Below, piece after piece: positions 7,651-14,946 of a DNA stretch of 64,000 nucleotides; position 1 is the first letter of the stretch, and the number at the start of each line of letters is the position of its first letter. Location: positions 1-64,000 of the forward strand of contig CAJTVB010000014.1 in assembly GCA_910579755.1 (NCBI GenBank), given 5' to 3'. Origin of the DNA: an uncultured Acetatifactor sp. Lineage in GTDB: Bacteria > Bacillota > Clostridia > Lachnospirales > Lachnospiraceae. The notes beneath the pieces were generated by a model. It ran no database searches and was not told the DNA's origin. It saw only the letters and a program-made list of their open reading frames with translations. The translations under genes were made by a program, and so were the position numbers.

Positions 7651-7761
7651 GTATCCCTTTTGGGAGATACAGCCTTTTGGCTGTAAGCAGAAGCAAATGC
7701 CGCATTGCACACGTTGTAAAGATTGTATTTGTACCAGTAGTATCATTATGCCCTTTTGGGC
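7651..7761. repeat. Cluster of three short hairpins with TTTT loops
   Basis: Three stems share a CC-TTTT-GG core: GTATCCCTTTTGGGAGATAC (7651-7670), ACAGCCTTTTGGCTGT (7669-7684) and GCCCTTTTGGGC (7750-7761). The first two abut. They lie in a gene-free stretch after the DUF4238 gene and could be terminators, a recombination site or element-end structure. Confidence 0.5.
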
Positions 7762-7844
7762 GGTGGTCTGCTGGCTTTTTTATTCGTGATAGCAGAATCA
7801 TTGCAGAGTGTAGATTCTGTTATTTTACACACGCCATCCAAAAT

Positions 7845-7917
7845 AGCGGGAATGACTTTGGTTCATAAGCAGTTATGGACGCCAGGTAATGGTTTTAAGG
7901 TCATTCCCGCTTTTTTT
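7845..7917 (+). terminator. Long-loop terminator-like hairpin
   Basis: AGCGGGAATGAC (7845-7856) and its exact complement GTCATTCCCGCT (7900-7911) are separated by 43 bases and followed by seven T residues. The 12-bp perfect stem and T tract suggest transcription termination, although the loop is unusually long. Confidence 0.5.
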
Positions 7918-7992
7918 GCGTGCAGCAAACCTGCCCAAACGCCGGGTACGGCTTTGAGGATAAAACATTTTCAGGAAAGGAGAGCAGAGAGA

Positions 7993-8148
7993 ATGAGACA
8001 GGAGAGAAACATGGGGAGCCGGATGAACCGGCATCCCAAACACCCGGATTACAAGATGTACAACAGGGAGATAAGTGGGCAGTACCGCAGTCCCCGGGTC
8101 ATCTGCAGGACAGCAAATCTTCCGCGCAGGGCGAGAAGGGGGGCATGA
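7993..8148 (+). CDS. Possible short basic protein, doubtful
   Basis: ATG 7993 follows AGGAAAGGAGAG and opens a 51-codon frame ending at TGA 8146-8148, four bases before the next start. The product is arginine-rich (MRQERNMGSRMNRHPKHPDY...) and matches nothing I know. It may be a real leader gene of the PcfK/PcfJ operon, the remains of a larger gene, or chance. The good ribosome site is the main support. Confidence 0.3.
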   Translation: MRQERNMGSRMNRHPKHPDYKMYNREISGQYRSPRVICRTANLPRRARRGA

Positions 8149-8151
8149 CAG

Positions 8152-8358
8152 GTGCCGGAAAACGTAGGACAGAGGACAAGGCATGTTCCCTTAGTGCTGG
8201 TGGAGACAGGGAACCTGTCCCGGGAAGAATGGCTTGCCTGCCGCCGCCAGGGAATCGGCGGCAGCGACGTGGCGGGCATCATGGGCATATCCCCTTTTCG
8301 GACGGCCCGTGATGTTTATTATGACAAACTGAATATTGGCAGACGTGGGAGCCGATGA
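8152..8358 (+). pseudogene. YqaJ-type recombination nuclease, N-terminal stump
   Basis: From GTG 8152 the frame reads LSREEWLACRRQGIGGSDVA then GIMGISPFRTARDVYYDKL. This is the entry segment of YqaJ/lambda-exonuclease-like alkaline nucleases, in which R-x-x-G-I-G-G-S-(D/E) leads into the active site. Family proteins continue for about 200 more residues with the catalytic E-x-K motifs. Here the similarity stops at DKLNI and the frame closes at 8356-8358. An internal deletion probably removed the rest, because the PcfK-like gene follows within two bases. The encoded stump lacks the catalytic residues and should be inactive. Confidence 0.65.
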
Positions 8359-8359
8359 A

Positions 8360-9231
8360 ATGGAAACGGCGGAAACGGCTGGGACAGAGCCGCAGGCAGC
8401 AGAGGCGGCGCCGGATGCTGACAAGGAGGACGACGAGGAAACCAGGCGCATCAGGCATGAGACGGCAGAGGCGGAGCGGAAGGCTGGGAAGAAAAGCAGC
8501 AGGCCAAAAGGGCGGCGGAACAGGAGAATCTGGACCGGCTTGCCAATATGAGTGATGATGCCGCTGTGTCGGCGGCCATGAAACAGGTAGGTACGGAAAC
8601 GGAAAAACTGACCCGCAGGAACATGAAGGACTGCGTGGCAGAGTACATCCAGACCCTGTGCCTGGAGGATCCCGGGTTTGCCCGCATGGTGATGCATCCC
8701 CGCAAGAACATGGTCCACTGTTTCCATTACATCAACCGCAAGGCGAAAGAATTTATACAGCAGGAGATGGAGGATAATGACATCAAGCCGGAGAACGGGG
8801 TATATGGAAGCGATGTGCCGGACGATCTGTGCTACCAGTGGGCGGAGGAATATTTCCGTGATCCGGATGCGGAGGAGGACCAGGAAAAAGAAGAAAATTT
8901 TGAGCCCAGGCCTTATGCGGGAAAGAGCGGTTCCAAGGCAAAGGCCAAAAAGACTGCTGAGAAAAAGCCTGCGGCAAAAAAGTCCACGGCCACAAAGCCG
9001 GCGGATAAAAAAGCGGAAAAACCAGGGCAGGAGGCTGACGGCCAGATGTCCTTTCCCGGGCAGATGTCGCTCAATGACCTTATGGCGCCGGAGGTGGATG
9101 AAACTGGACAGAAGAAAATGCCGGAAATATGCAGACCGGGAGCTGAAAATCCCGAAAAGCAACGGGCTCCTTTATGCGGAACAGATTGGATACATTATCC
9201 GCACGGCAGTCAGGGTCATAGACCACCATAG
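8360..9231 (+). pseudogene. PcfK-like element protein with a 5' frameshift
   Basis: ATG 8360 (GGGAG upstream) starts METAETAGTEPQAAEAAPDA... and runs to about 8485. The family-like sequence then continues in another frame as EEKQQAKRAAEQENLDRLAN and on through MSDDAAVSAAMKQVGTETEK, CVAEYIQTLCLEDPGFARMV and YGSDVPDDLCYQWAEEYF. One indel near 8480-8490 explains this. Translation could restart at ATG 8548 and give a 227-residue product that keeps the conserved core. A lysine- and alanine-rich tail (about 125-165 of that product) precedes QMSFPGQMSLNDLM. PcfK-like proteins accompany PcfJ on Firmicute conjugative elements and plasmids; their role in DNA processing is unproven. The end overlaps the PcfJ gene by 134 bases, more than usual, so a second late frame change is possible. 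Confidence 0.6.
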
Positions 9232-11095
9232 GGTCCTTATCCTGTATGTTTATCCGCAGGAAGATGTTATGGAGGGGGATTTCCGCTCGAAGTTTACCGT
9301 CTTTCAGGGAAGGGACGATTTCGTGACGCTTGCCAGGAAAGAGGACGGCACGGCTGCCTGGAGGGTATCGGCGTTTGACGATCTGGGCGAAAGCTGGCCG
9401 TTCAGGAGGGAATGCGCCTTTTTCAGCCCCAAGGATGAGGAACGCATCCAGGAGTTCTTCAGGGAAAAAGAGAAAAAGGGACTGTATCTCCTGGCACGGG
9501 TACAGTCCGGGATACAGCAGCAGAGAAGGATGGAAAGGCAGCGCCGGAAGGAGCAGGAGATACTTGACCGCATGGAGGCGCTGCCGCCGCTCCCGCAGGA
9601 CATAGGGGAGTGGCTGCATTACAATGTCATGCCTGCATATTTTTTCTATGACTATAAGAAAGGCAGGCAAATGGTAAGCGGAACGTGTTCTTCCTGCGGG
9701 AAGGAGGTGGAGATCGCCGGGGCAAGGCATAACAGGCAGGCAGCCTGCCCTGGCTGCGGCCGGGAGGTGACAATGAAGGCACGGGGGCGCAGGGGATGCC
9801 TGCATGACCGTAAAACCTGCCAGGTGCTCCAGAAGACAGGGCCGGATGAGTTGGCCATACGGATCGTGAAGTGCTATTACACCTATAAAACGGATGACAT
9901 CCCTAAAAAAATGATCTGTGAAAATGCCCGTCTGTTTGTTAAGAAACAGGATGCGGGAGGCATCCGGTGTGAAACATATTATAAATCTTATGGCGGCTTG
10001 CTGACCAGCTGGAGGCATGGAGTCCGGCTGGTCTTCTATTATTGGCAGAATAATTTTGAGGCAGATCGGTGCGGGCATGTCTATTGCGGCAATCTTCCGG
10101 GAGAGCTGGAGGGCACGCCCTGGCAGTACTGCCCTGTCAAGGCATACTATGGGCATTATCTGGAGGAGATGGAAATGGAGTCATTCCTGTCGGCCTATCT
10201 TGTACACCCGAAGTTTGAACACCTGATAAAAACGGGTTTCTTCAACCTGGCAATGGGCCTGGTTTACAGCCGATACCAGAGCTGTGAGCTGGATGAAACA
10301 CAGGACAGGACCCACAGGCTGCTGGGGGTGATGGCAGAGGATGTCCCGTTTTTAAGGCATCTGGATCCTGATTTTGCTGTTCTGGGCACCTTCAGGGAAT
10401 ACTGCCGTCTGAATCTGAAGGACCGGCAGAAACTGCTGCTCTGGCAGATGGGTAACAAGGTGGAAAGGGATGTCCTGAAGATACTGGCACACATCACGCC
10501 CCACAGGCTGATGCGTTACATGGACAGCCAGTATTCTTTCCTGTCCCTGCGGCAGACAAAGTACGGCACGGCGAGGTATTCTTCCATGCAGGCGCTTGTC
10601 AGCGAATACAGGGACTACCTGGATATGTGTGTAAAGCAGAAGTACGATATGCGCAACAGCTTTGTGCTTTACCCAAAGGACCTGCAGAAATCCCATGACA
10701 AGGTTGCCCGCCGGATCAAGATGAAAGCGGATGCCAAGATGCGCCGGGATTTTAAGGCGGCTTATAACAGCATCATGCAGCGGATGGACTTTGAGATGGA
10801 TGGGATGAAGATCCTGTACCCTGCCACGCCGGATGAAATCATTTCAGAAGGCAATACGCTGCACCACTGTGTCGGGGGCTATGTGGACCGTGTCGCAAGA
10901 AAGGAGTGCGTTATCCTGTTCCTGCGGCAGTGTGCGGATGAATCAAAATCCTTTTACACTATCGAAGTGAGGGAACGGGAAGTCGTCCAGGTGCGGGGCA
11001 TGAAAAATGATCCCCCTACCCCGAAAGTAAAGAAGTTTATGGAACAGTGGAAGAAAAGGGTTCTTGCGGCGCCTGCCATGCAGCAGGCCGCATAA
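9098..11095 (+). CDS. PcfJ-like conjugative element protein
   Basis: I take ATG 9098 (GGAGGTGG just before it) as start, giving 665 residues beginning MKLDRRKCRKYADRELKIPK; the frame is open for another 321 bases upstream, inside the PcfK-like gene. A zinc-ribbon-like pair, CSSCGKEV (about residue 197) and CPGCGREV (about 217), lies in the first third. The C-terminal third holds the PcfJ signature EGNTLHHCVGGYVDRVARKE, followed by FYTIEVREREVVQVRGMKND. PcfJ proteins occur on conjugative plasmids and integrative elements of Firmicutes; a contribution to DNA transfer or processing is presumed but not biochemically defined. The gene appears intact and long, in contrast to its damaged neighbours. 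It is likely co-transcribed with the PcfK-like gene and the 11150 gene. Confidence 0.85.
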   Translation: MKLDRRKCRKYADRELKIPKSNGLLYAEQIGYIIRTAVRVIDHHRVLILYVYPQEDVMEGDFRSKFTVFQGRDDFVTLARKEDGTAAWRVSAFDDLGESWPFRRECAFFSPKDEERIQEFFREKEKKGLYLLARVQSGIQQQRRMERQRRKEQEILDRMEALPPLPQDIGEWLHYNVMPAYFFYDYKKGRQMVSGTCSSCGKEVEIAGARHNRQAACPGCGREVTMKARGRRGCLHDRKTCQVLQKTGPDELAIRIVKCYYTYKTDDIPKKMICENARLFVKKQDAGGIRCETYYKSYGGLLTSWRHGVRLVFYYWQNNFEADRCGHVYCGNLPGELEGTPWQYCPVKAYYGHYLEEMEMESFLSAYLVHPKFEHLIKTGFFNLAMGLVYSRYQSCELDETQDRTHRLLGVMAEDVPFLRHLDPDFAVLGTFREYCRLNLKDRQKLLLWQMGNKVERDVLKILAHITPHRLMRYMDSQYSFLSLRQTKYGTARYSSMQALVSEYRDYLDMCVKQKYDMRNSFVLYPKDLQKSHDKVARRIKMKADAKMRRDFKAAYNSIMQRMDFEMDGMKILYPATPDEIISEGNTLHHCVGGYVDRVARKECVILFLRQCADESKSFYTIEVREREVVQVRGMKNDPPTPKVKKFMEQWKKRVLAAPAMQQAA

Positions 11096-11149
11096 AGCAG
11101 CTGCCGGGCGTCCGCAATGGATGCCCGGCTTTTGAACAGGAGGAGTATC

Positions 11150-11782
11150 ATGGAACAGAGGACAATGGTTAAACTATCGGCATCGGAGGACTGTGTTTTT
11201 CTGTGGACGGTATCAAGGGGATTCCGTTCCCCCCACAGGTTCGGCATATCCGTCAGGGAACTGCAGGCGTTGGAAATGGAACGGCATATGATTGTTTCAG
11301 ACATCCATTCCTTTGCGGAGCTGCGGCTTGGCAGGTCTGTAAAAGAAGGGAATGGGGATATGCTGACGGTTGATTTTACATGGCTCAGTGACAGCGGATT
11401 CAGGAGGGTTGCCGGGAGGGAGGAGACCATACACCTTCCGTACAGGCAGTTTCAGGAGAAACTGGAAGAGAGCAGGAAACTTGGCGGCACAGGCGTAGGG
11501 ATGCTGTCCGTGAATGAGAAGGGAACGCCCAGAATTGAGTTCCAGAGCAGGAAGAACCTGCGGGAAGTTGCGGAAAGGAAAGTGCTGCGGAAAAAGCTGG
11601 GGAGATTCCTCAATAATCATTTTTCCTGGAAAGGCAGCAGGCGGATCGTAGTATATGACGATTTTGTCCCCTACAGCTTTTTCTTCCGGGAGGAACGCTT
11701 AAACGGGAATGGCATCTGCGGCGGAATCATCCTGCACGGGCAGGATGACCTGAAGAAAGCCAGCTATGGGATGCACACCTGA
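11150..11782 (+). CDS. Hypothetical element protein after pcfJ
   Basis: ATG 11150 sits behind AACAGGAGGAG and is preferred to upstream in-frame codons. The 210-residue product (MEQRTMVKLSASEDCVFLW...) is unknown to me. It has a basic middle (FQSRKNLREVAERKVLRKKL, about 125-150), an aromatic segment (VVYDDFVPYSFFFREERLNG) and a short C-terminal GGIILHGQDD stretch. Its position right after pcfJ, with similar GC content, suggests it belongs to the same conjugative-element operon. No membrane helix, signal peptide or catalytic motif is evident. A strong independent promoter begins ten bases after its stop codon, so this operon ends here. Confidence 0.55.
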   Translation: MEQRTMVKLSASEDCVFLWTVSRGFRSPHRFGISVRELQALEMERHMIVSDIHSFAELRLGRSVKEGNGDMLTVDFTWLSDSGFRRVAGREETIHLPYRQFQEKLEESRKLGGTGVGMLSVNEKGTPRIEFQSRKNLREVAERKVLRKKLGRFLNNHFSWKGSRRIVVYDDFVPYSFFFREERLNGNGICGGIILHGQDDLKKASYGMHT

Positions 11783-11791
11783 AAAATTTAA

Positions 11792-11820
11792 TTGATTACC
11801 CGGCAGGGCTGGGGTATAAT
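11792..11820 (+). promoter_or_regulatory. Sigma-A-type promoter of the rpn locus
   Basis: TTGATT (11792-11797), a 17-base spacer and TATAAT (11815-11820) lie 73 bases before the rpn start, leaving a leader of about 65 bases. The match is close to consensus, suggesting constitutive expression. Confidence 0.7.
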
Positions 11821-11893
11821 GAGTGTGAGGTCATATGCCTTCTGCAATCGGCTGTACGATTCTCACACAGAGGGACAAAAGGAGGAATGACCG

Positions 11894-12850
11894 ATGGATA
11901 AGACATCCATGGATACAGAGATGAAGAACATGGTACGGGCGTCAAACAAGGATGCCCAGTACGACGAAAAGGCAAAGCGCCTGCTGGGGCACAAGTACAT
12001 TCTGGCTTACATACTTGTGAACACGGTGGATGAATTTAAGGGGATGGCGCCCAAAGAGGCTGTCCAGTATATTGAAGGAGAGCCGTTCATCGGTGTGGTG
12101 CCGGTAGAGCCAGGGCTGACAAATGTTCAGAAAGATGATTCCGAGGCAAAAGGCCAGAGAATCATCGGCCTGAATTCCGAAAATGCGGAAATCAACGAAG
12201 GATTGGTAAGGTTTGACATTATTTTTTATGTGCGCATGAGGGACGGCTTATCACAAATAATTGTCAATGTGGAGAGCCAGAAGGATGAACCGTCAGGGTA
12301 CGATGTCCTGGATAGGGCCGTCTTTTATGTGAGCCGCCTGATTTCCTCGCAGAAGGAAAGGGACTTTGTCCATACCAACTATAATGACATCCGCCGTGTG
12401 TTCAGTATCTGGATCTGTATGAATCTGGATGAAAACAGTATGGGTTATGTGCATCTTGCATATGATAAGCTCATAGGGGATTACCAGTGCAGGGGAAGGC
12501 TGGACCTGCTGAACATCGTGCTGATCGGCCTGTCAAACGAGCTGCCGGAGCGTGATGAAAGGTATGAGCTCCACCGCCTGTTAGGGGCGCTGCTGTCAAA
12601 GCAGCTTTCCGTAGATGAAAAACTGGCAATCATTGAGAAGGAGTATAACATTCCGGCGGAGACCGGCATAAGAAAGGAAGTGGCGAGTATGTGCAACCTG
12701 AGTCAGGGTATTAGAGAAGATGCGCAGGCAGAAGTCATTATGAGTATGTATAAAAAGGGTTATACATTGGAGCAGATTGCCGATGTGATGGAAAAAGGTA
12801 TTGAAGATATAAAGTCTATCATCGAAAAGAGAAAATTGGTCTTGGCATGA
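11894..12850 (+). CDS. Rpn-family PD-(D/E)XK nuclease
   Basis: The 318-residue protein starts at ATG 11894 behind AAAAGGAGGAATGACCG. Its core is a PD-(D/E)XK nuclease of the Rpn/YhgA-like type (often annotated as recombination-promoting nuclease or putative transposase). RFDIIFYVR carries the acidic residue near position 108, and IIVNVESQKDEP carries E127 and the S-Q-K triplet. A helical region (about 150-260) precedes a variable C-terminal segment from Met266 (MCNLSQGIREDAQAEVIMSM...) that ends in a short EQIADVMEKGIEDIKSIIEK helix-turn-helix-like repeat. In E. coli, Rpn proteins are DNA endonucleases with antiphage activity, held in check by a small protein translated from inside the same gene. 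The same layout appears possible here, and a second copy of the C-terminal segment lies downstream at 13289. Confidence 0.85.
   Translation: MDKTSMDTEMKNMVRASNKDAQYDEKAKRLLGHKYILAYILVNTVDEFKGMAPKEAVQYIEGEPFIGVVPVEPGLTNVQKDDSEAKGQRIIGLNSENAEINEGLVRFDIIFYVRMRDGLSQIIVNVESQKDEPSGYDVLDRAVFYVSRLISSQKERDFVHTNYNDIRRVFSIWICMNLDENSMGYVHLAYDKLIGDYQCRGRLDLLNIVLIGLSNELPERDERYELHRLLGALLSKQLSVDEKLAIIEKEYNIPAETGIRKEVASMCNLSQGIREDAQAEVIMSMYKKGYTLEQIADVMEKGIEDIKSIIEKRKLVLA
12689..12850 (+). CDS. Possible intragenic Rpn C-terminal small protein
   Basis: ATG 12689 lies in frame within rpn, preceded by AAAGGAAG at about ten bases. Starting there gives a 53-residue product, MCNLSQGIREDAQAEVIMSM and on to the rpn stop. 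This is the position from which E. coli rpn genes produce their small inhibitory form. The stand-alone copy at 13289 starts at exactly the same residue behind a much stronger ribosome site, which makes internal initiation here more credible. The product would be a small helical protein able to bind the same-fold end of full-length Rpn. No direct evidence of expression is available from sequence. Confidence 0.4.
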   Translation: MCNLSQGIREDAQAEVIMSMYKKGYTLEQIADVMEKGIEDIKSIIEKRKLVLA

Positions 12851-13031
12851 TCCCACCTTATGACATATATCTTTCTAAGATAACATTGGATGAGATTGGT
12901 GTTAGTATAGAGAAATGTCCTGAGAGAAAAAGGGAAAGCTGTATGATTATTTGAGTGACATTGAGTAGATAAAATTGGAAATCAATGCGGAGATTGTAGA
13001 GCTTGCACCAAAGATTATTTGGAAAGTGGAC

Positions 13032-13301
13032 ATGATTATGGAAACATCGGTTATCAATCCTGATTTTACGGTTGAGGATATTCATAGAATCAGGGAACAG
13101 AATTATGAACGGACAAAAGATATGACCGTAGCGGAAAAAGTCGCGTATTACAATAATTGCGGCAAAGAAGCAGAAAAAGAAATTGAACAGAGAAAGATAT
13201 TAAAGCAGAAAGCTGGAGCGAGAGCCGATTCTGACATAATCCCACATGACAATGTAATCTGGCAGGGAGCTGCAAAAGGAGGAAAGCAATGTGCAACCTG
13301 A
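13032..13301 (+). CDS. Small hypothetical protein between the Rpn segments
   Basis: ATG 13032 (or 13038) gives about 89 residues. The middle is TVEDIHRIREQNYERTKDMT then AEKVAYYNNCGKEAEKEIEQ, a pattern I associate with small antitoxin-like proteins of Lachnospiraceae, though no family name can be given. An upstream TTG at 12975 is in frame but has no ribosome site. The stretch 12847-13031 contains a 35-codon frame overlapping the rpn stop (ATG 12847, in an ATGA overlap) and looks like gene debris. The end of this gene contains the AGGAGG that serves the next start, and the two overlap by 13 bases, so they are translationally coupled. It could be a regulator or an additional partner of the Rpn unit. 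Confidence 0.5.
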   Translation: MIMETSVINPDFTVEDIHRIREQNYERTKDMTVAEKVAYYNNCGKEAEKEIEQRKILKQKAGARADSDIIPHDNVIWQGAAKGGKQCAT

Positions 13302-13323
13302 GTCAGGGTATTAGAGAAGATGC
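13289..13323 (+). repeat. 35-bp exact direct repeat shared with rpn (12689-12723)
   Basis: The two copies are identical for 35 bases from the ATG and lie exactly 600 bases apart. They bracket the rest of the rpn 3' end and the intervening small gene, and could recombine to exchange the rpn C-terminus. Confidence 0.85.
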
Positions 13324-13462
13324 AACAGCGGAGGCACAGGCAGAAATCATTATGAACATGTACAGGAACGGCTTTACCATCGAGCAGATAGAGATAGCCG
13401 TAGAAAAAACCGCAGAGGAAATAAAGGCTATCATAAAAAAGCGGGAGCCGGCTCTGGCATAG
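13289..13462 (+). CDS. Stand-alone Rpn C-terminal segment (candidate antitoxin)
   Basis: ATG 13289 is preceded by AAAAGGAGGAAAGCA, an almost ideal ribosome site, and opens a 57-residue frame: MCNLSQGIREDATAEAQAEI, then IMNMYRNGFTIEQIEIAVEK, then a short end. The first 35 bases are identical to rpn 12689-12723, and the protein parallels the rpn C-terminus throughout, with the same end (K-K/R-x-x-x-L-A). The copy has a four-residue insertion and many substitutions after the repeat, so it is a diverged paralogue, not a recent exact copy. The likely role is a small inhibitor or decoy of full-length Rpn, or a reserve C-terminus for recombination into rpn. It overlaps the upstream gene by 13 bases and is followed by a good terminator. 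Confidence 0.65.
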   Translation: MCNLSQGIREDATAEAQAEIIMNMYRNGFTIEQIEIAVEKTAEEIKAIIKKREPALA

Positions 13463-13492
13463 CTTTCAGTGCCTAACAGTTAAACCAGAAAG

Positions 13493-13526
13493 CAGCAGAT
13501 CATGAAATGTGGTCTGCTGTTTTTTT
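13493..13526 (+). terminator. Rho-independent terminator of the rpn locus
   Basis: CAGCAGATC and GGTCTGCTG form a nine-pair stem (one G-T) with a nine-base loop, directly followed by seven T residues. Confidence 0.85.
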
Positions 13527-13608
13527 GACTTTTTTCTTCCACTGTGTTGAAAAATGCGCAATCCATGCGTAAAAGGTATATATAAAACGCAAAAAGGAGG
13601 CAAAAATT

Positions 13609-14523
13609 ATGTTGATCGCAATCGACCATGGAAACAAACAGATGAAGACCGTCAACTGCCCGCCCTTCGTATCCGGGCTGGCGGAGAGCAGCACGAAGCC
13701 CTTTGGCAGCTATATCCTGATGTACCGGGACAGATACTATACGCTGTCAAACCAGCGTATCCCGTACAAAAGGGACAAGACCGAGGACGACCGTTTCTTT
13801 ATCCTCACCCTGTTTGGGATTGCCCAGGAGCTCCAGGCCAAGGGCATATATGGGGAGATGCCGCAGCGCATCCGGCTTGCGGTGGGGCTGCCGCCTGCAC
13901 ATTACGGGGCACAGCACCAGGCATTCATCCGGTATTTTTCTGACCGGGGTGTGGTAAAATTCAACTATCGGGGAAAGAACCATGCGGTTTATATTGAAGA
14001 TGTGCGCTGTTATCCCCAGGCTTATGCGGCGGCAGTCACCATGATGGACAGGCTGGTGGAGAGCCCTAAGGTGTTGATCGTGGATATTGGCGGCTTTACG
14101 GCGGACTATCTGATGATGCGTTCCGGGCGCGCGGATCTGGCTGTGTGCGATTCTTTGGAAAACGGGGTGATCGTGCTCTATAACCAGATCCGCACAAAGG
14201 CAAACTCGGAGTTTGACATCCTGCTTGACGAAACGGACATTGACGGTATCCTGGGAGGAAAGGCCGGTATCTATGCCCCTGAGGTGTCTGCCCTGGTGGA
14301 ACGGATGGCGCAGGGCTTTGTCAATGACCTGACGAACGGGCTGAGGGAGCGGATGCTGGACCTGTCCTCCGGCAGAGTGGTATTTGTGGGCGGCGGAGCA
14401 ACGCTGCTGCGCAGGCAGATCGAGAACTCCGGGAAGGTAAGGAACGCTTTGTTTGTGGAGGATGTGAGCGCCAACGCAAAAGGGTATGAGTTCCTTTACC
14501 GGATGGAAACGGCAGGCAGATGA
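13609..14523 (+). CDS. parM: ParM/StbA-type actin-like partition ATPase
   Basis: The 304-residue protein starts at ATG 13609 behind AAAAAGGAGG. It has actin-superfamily nucleotide-binding signatures: phosphate 1 (MLIAIDHGNKQMK, residues 1-13), phosphate 2 (VLIVDIGGFTADYLMM, about 156-171) and the adenosine motif (VVFVGGGATLLRRQ, about 262-275). Length and motifs fit ParM/StbA/Alp-type proteins, which polymerise to push DNA copies apart. The next gene, four bases after the stop, encodes a ParR-like adaptor, so this is a type II partition pair. The 60 bases upstream contain several short ATGCG/ACGCAAAA motifs that might be centromere repeats. A partition module on an integrative element implies a circular, copy-maintained phase at some point. 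Confidence 0.85.
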   Translation: MLIAIDHGNKQMKTVNCPPFVSGLAESSTKPFGSYILMYRDRYYTLSNQRIPYKRDKTEDDRFFILTLFGIAQELQAKGIYGEMPQRIRLAVGLPPAHYGAQHQAFIRYFSDRGVVKFNYRGKNHAVYIEDVRCYPQAYAAAVTMMDRLVESPKVLIVDIGGFTADYLMMRSGRADLAVCDSLENGVIVLYNQIRTKANSEFDILLDETDIDGILGGKAGIYAPEVSALVERMAQGFVNDLTNGLRERMLDLSSGRVVFVGGGATLLRRQIENSGKVRNALFVEDVSANAKGYEFLYRMETAGR

Positions 14524-14527
14524 GCCT

Positions 14528-14932
14528 ATGAAGGAGAAGAAAGACCGGGAGCGGTTCAGCATCAAATTCAATGAAAATGACCCTGCCCATGATGCGGTCA
14601 TCCGCATGCTGGAGAAACAGGGTCCCCACAGCAAGGCGCAGTTTATTGTCAATGCAGTCCTGCACTATATCAACTGTCCGGAGACGCCGGATGCCGCTGT
14701 CTCCCGGACTGTGGACAGGGCGGTCGTAGAACAGATAGTTGCGGAGATTCTGGGGCGGACAGGGCCGATGAAAGGGATCGGGGACAAAGAGGGCATAAAG
14801 GAAAACCGCACGGTGGAGCGGGGAACTGTGGAATCGGAACGAAAAAGGGACAGAGAACAGCCGCAGGATGAAGTGGATCAGGTGACATTGTCCCTGATCG
14901 CCGATACCATGTCGGCGTTTCGGGGCAGTTAA
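14528..14932 (+). CDS. parR: ParR-like centromere-binding adaptor
   Basis: ATG 14528 gives 134 residues. The N-terminus, DRERFSIKFNENDPAHDAVI followed by LEKQGPHSKAQFIVNAVLHY, has the strand-helix-helix pattern of ribbon-helix-helix DNA-binding proteins such as ParR. The second half is charged and probably disordered (KGIGDKEGIKENRTVERG...) and ends in a short hydrophobic tail, TLSLIADTMSAFRG. In characterised systems that C-terminal tail contacts ParM. The gene is four bases after parM, in the same operon. No other function suits this combination. Confidence is limited by the low sequence conservation of ParR proteins. Confidence 0.65.
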   Translation: MKEKKDRERFSIKFNENDPAHDAVIRMLEKQGPHSKAQFIVNAVLHYINCPETPDAAVSRTVDRAVVEQIVAEILGRTGPMKGIGDKEGIKENRTVERGTVESERKRDREQPQDEVDQVTLSLIADTMSAFRGS

Positions 14933-14946
14933 AAGCACAGGAGGAA

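Larger units (their letters stand above)
7499..8151. other. Gene-poor segment with hairpins between DUF4238 and the YqaJ stump
   Basis: About 490 bases contain no convincing gene. The segment holds the T4-loop hairpin cluster (7651-7761), a long-loop terminator-like dyad (7845-7917), and then one doubtful short frame at 7993-8148. It probably covers the junction where the element resumes after the AT-rich islet. Confidence 0.5.
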
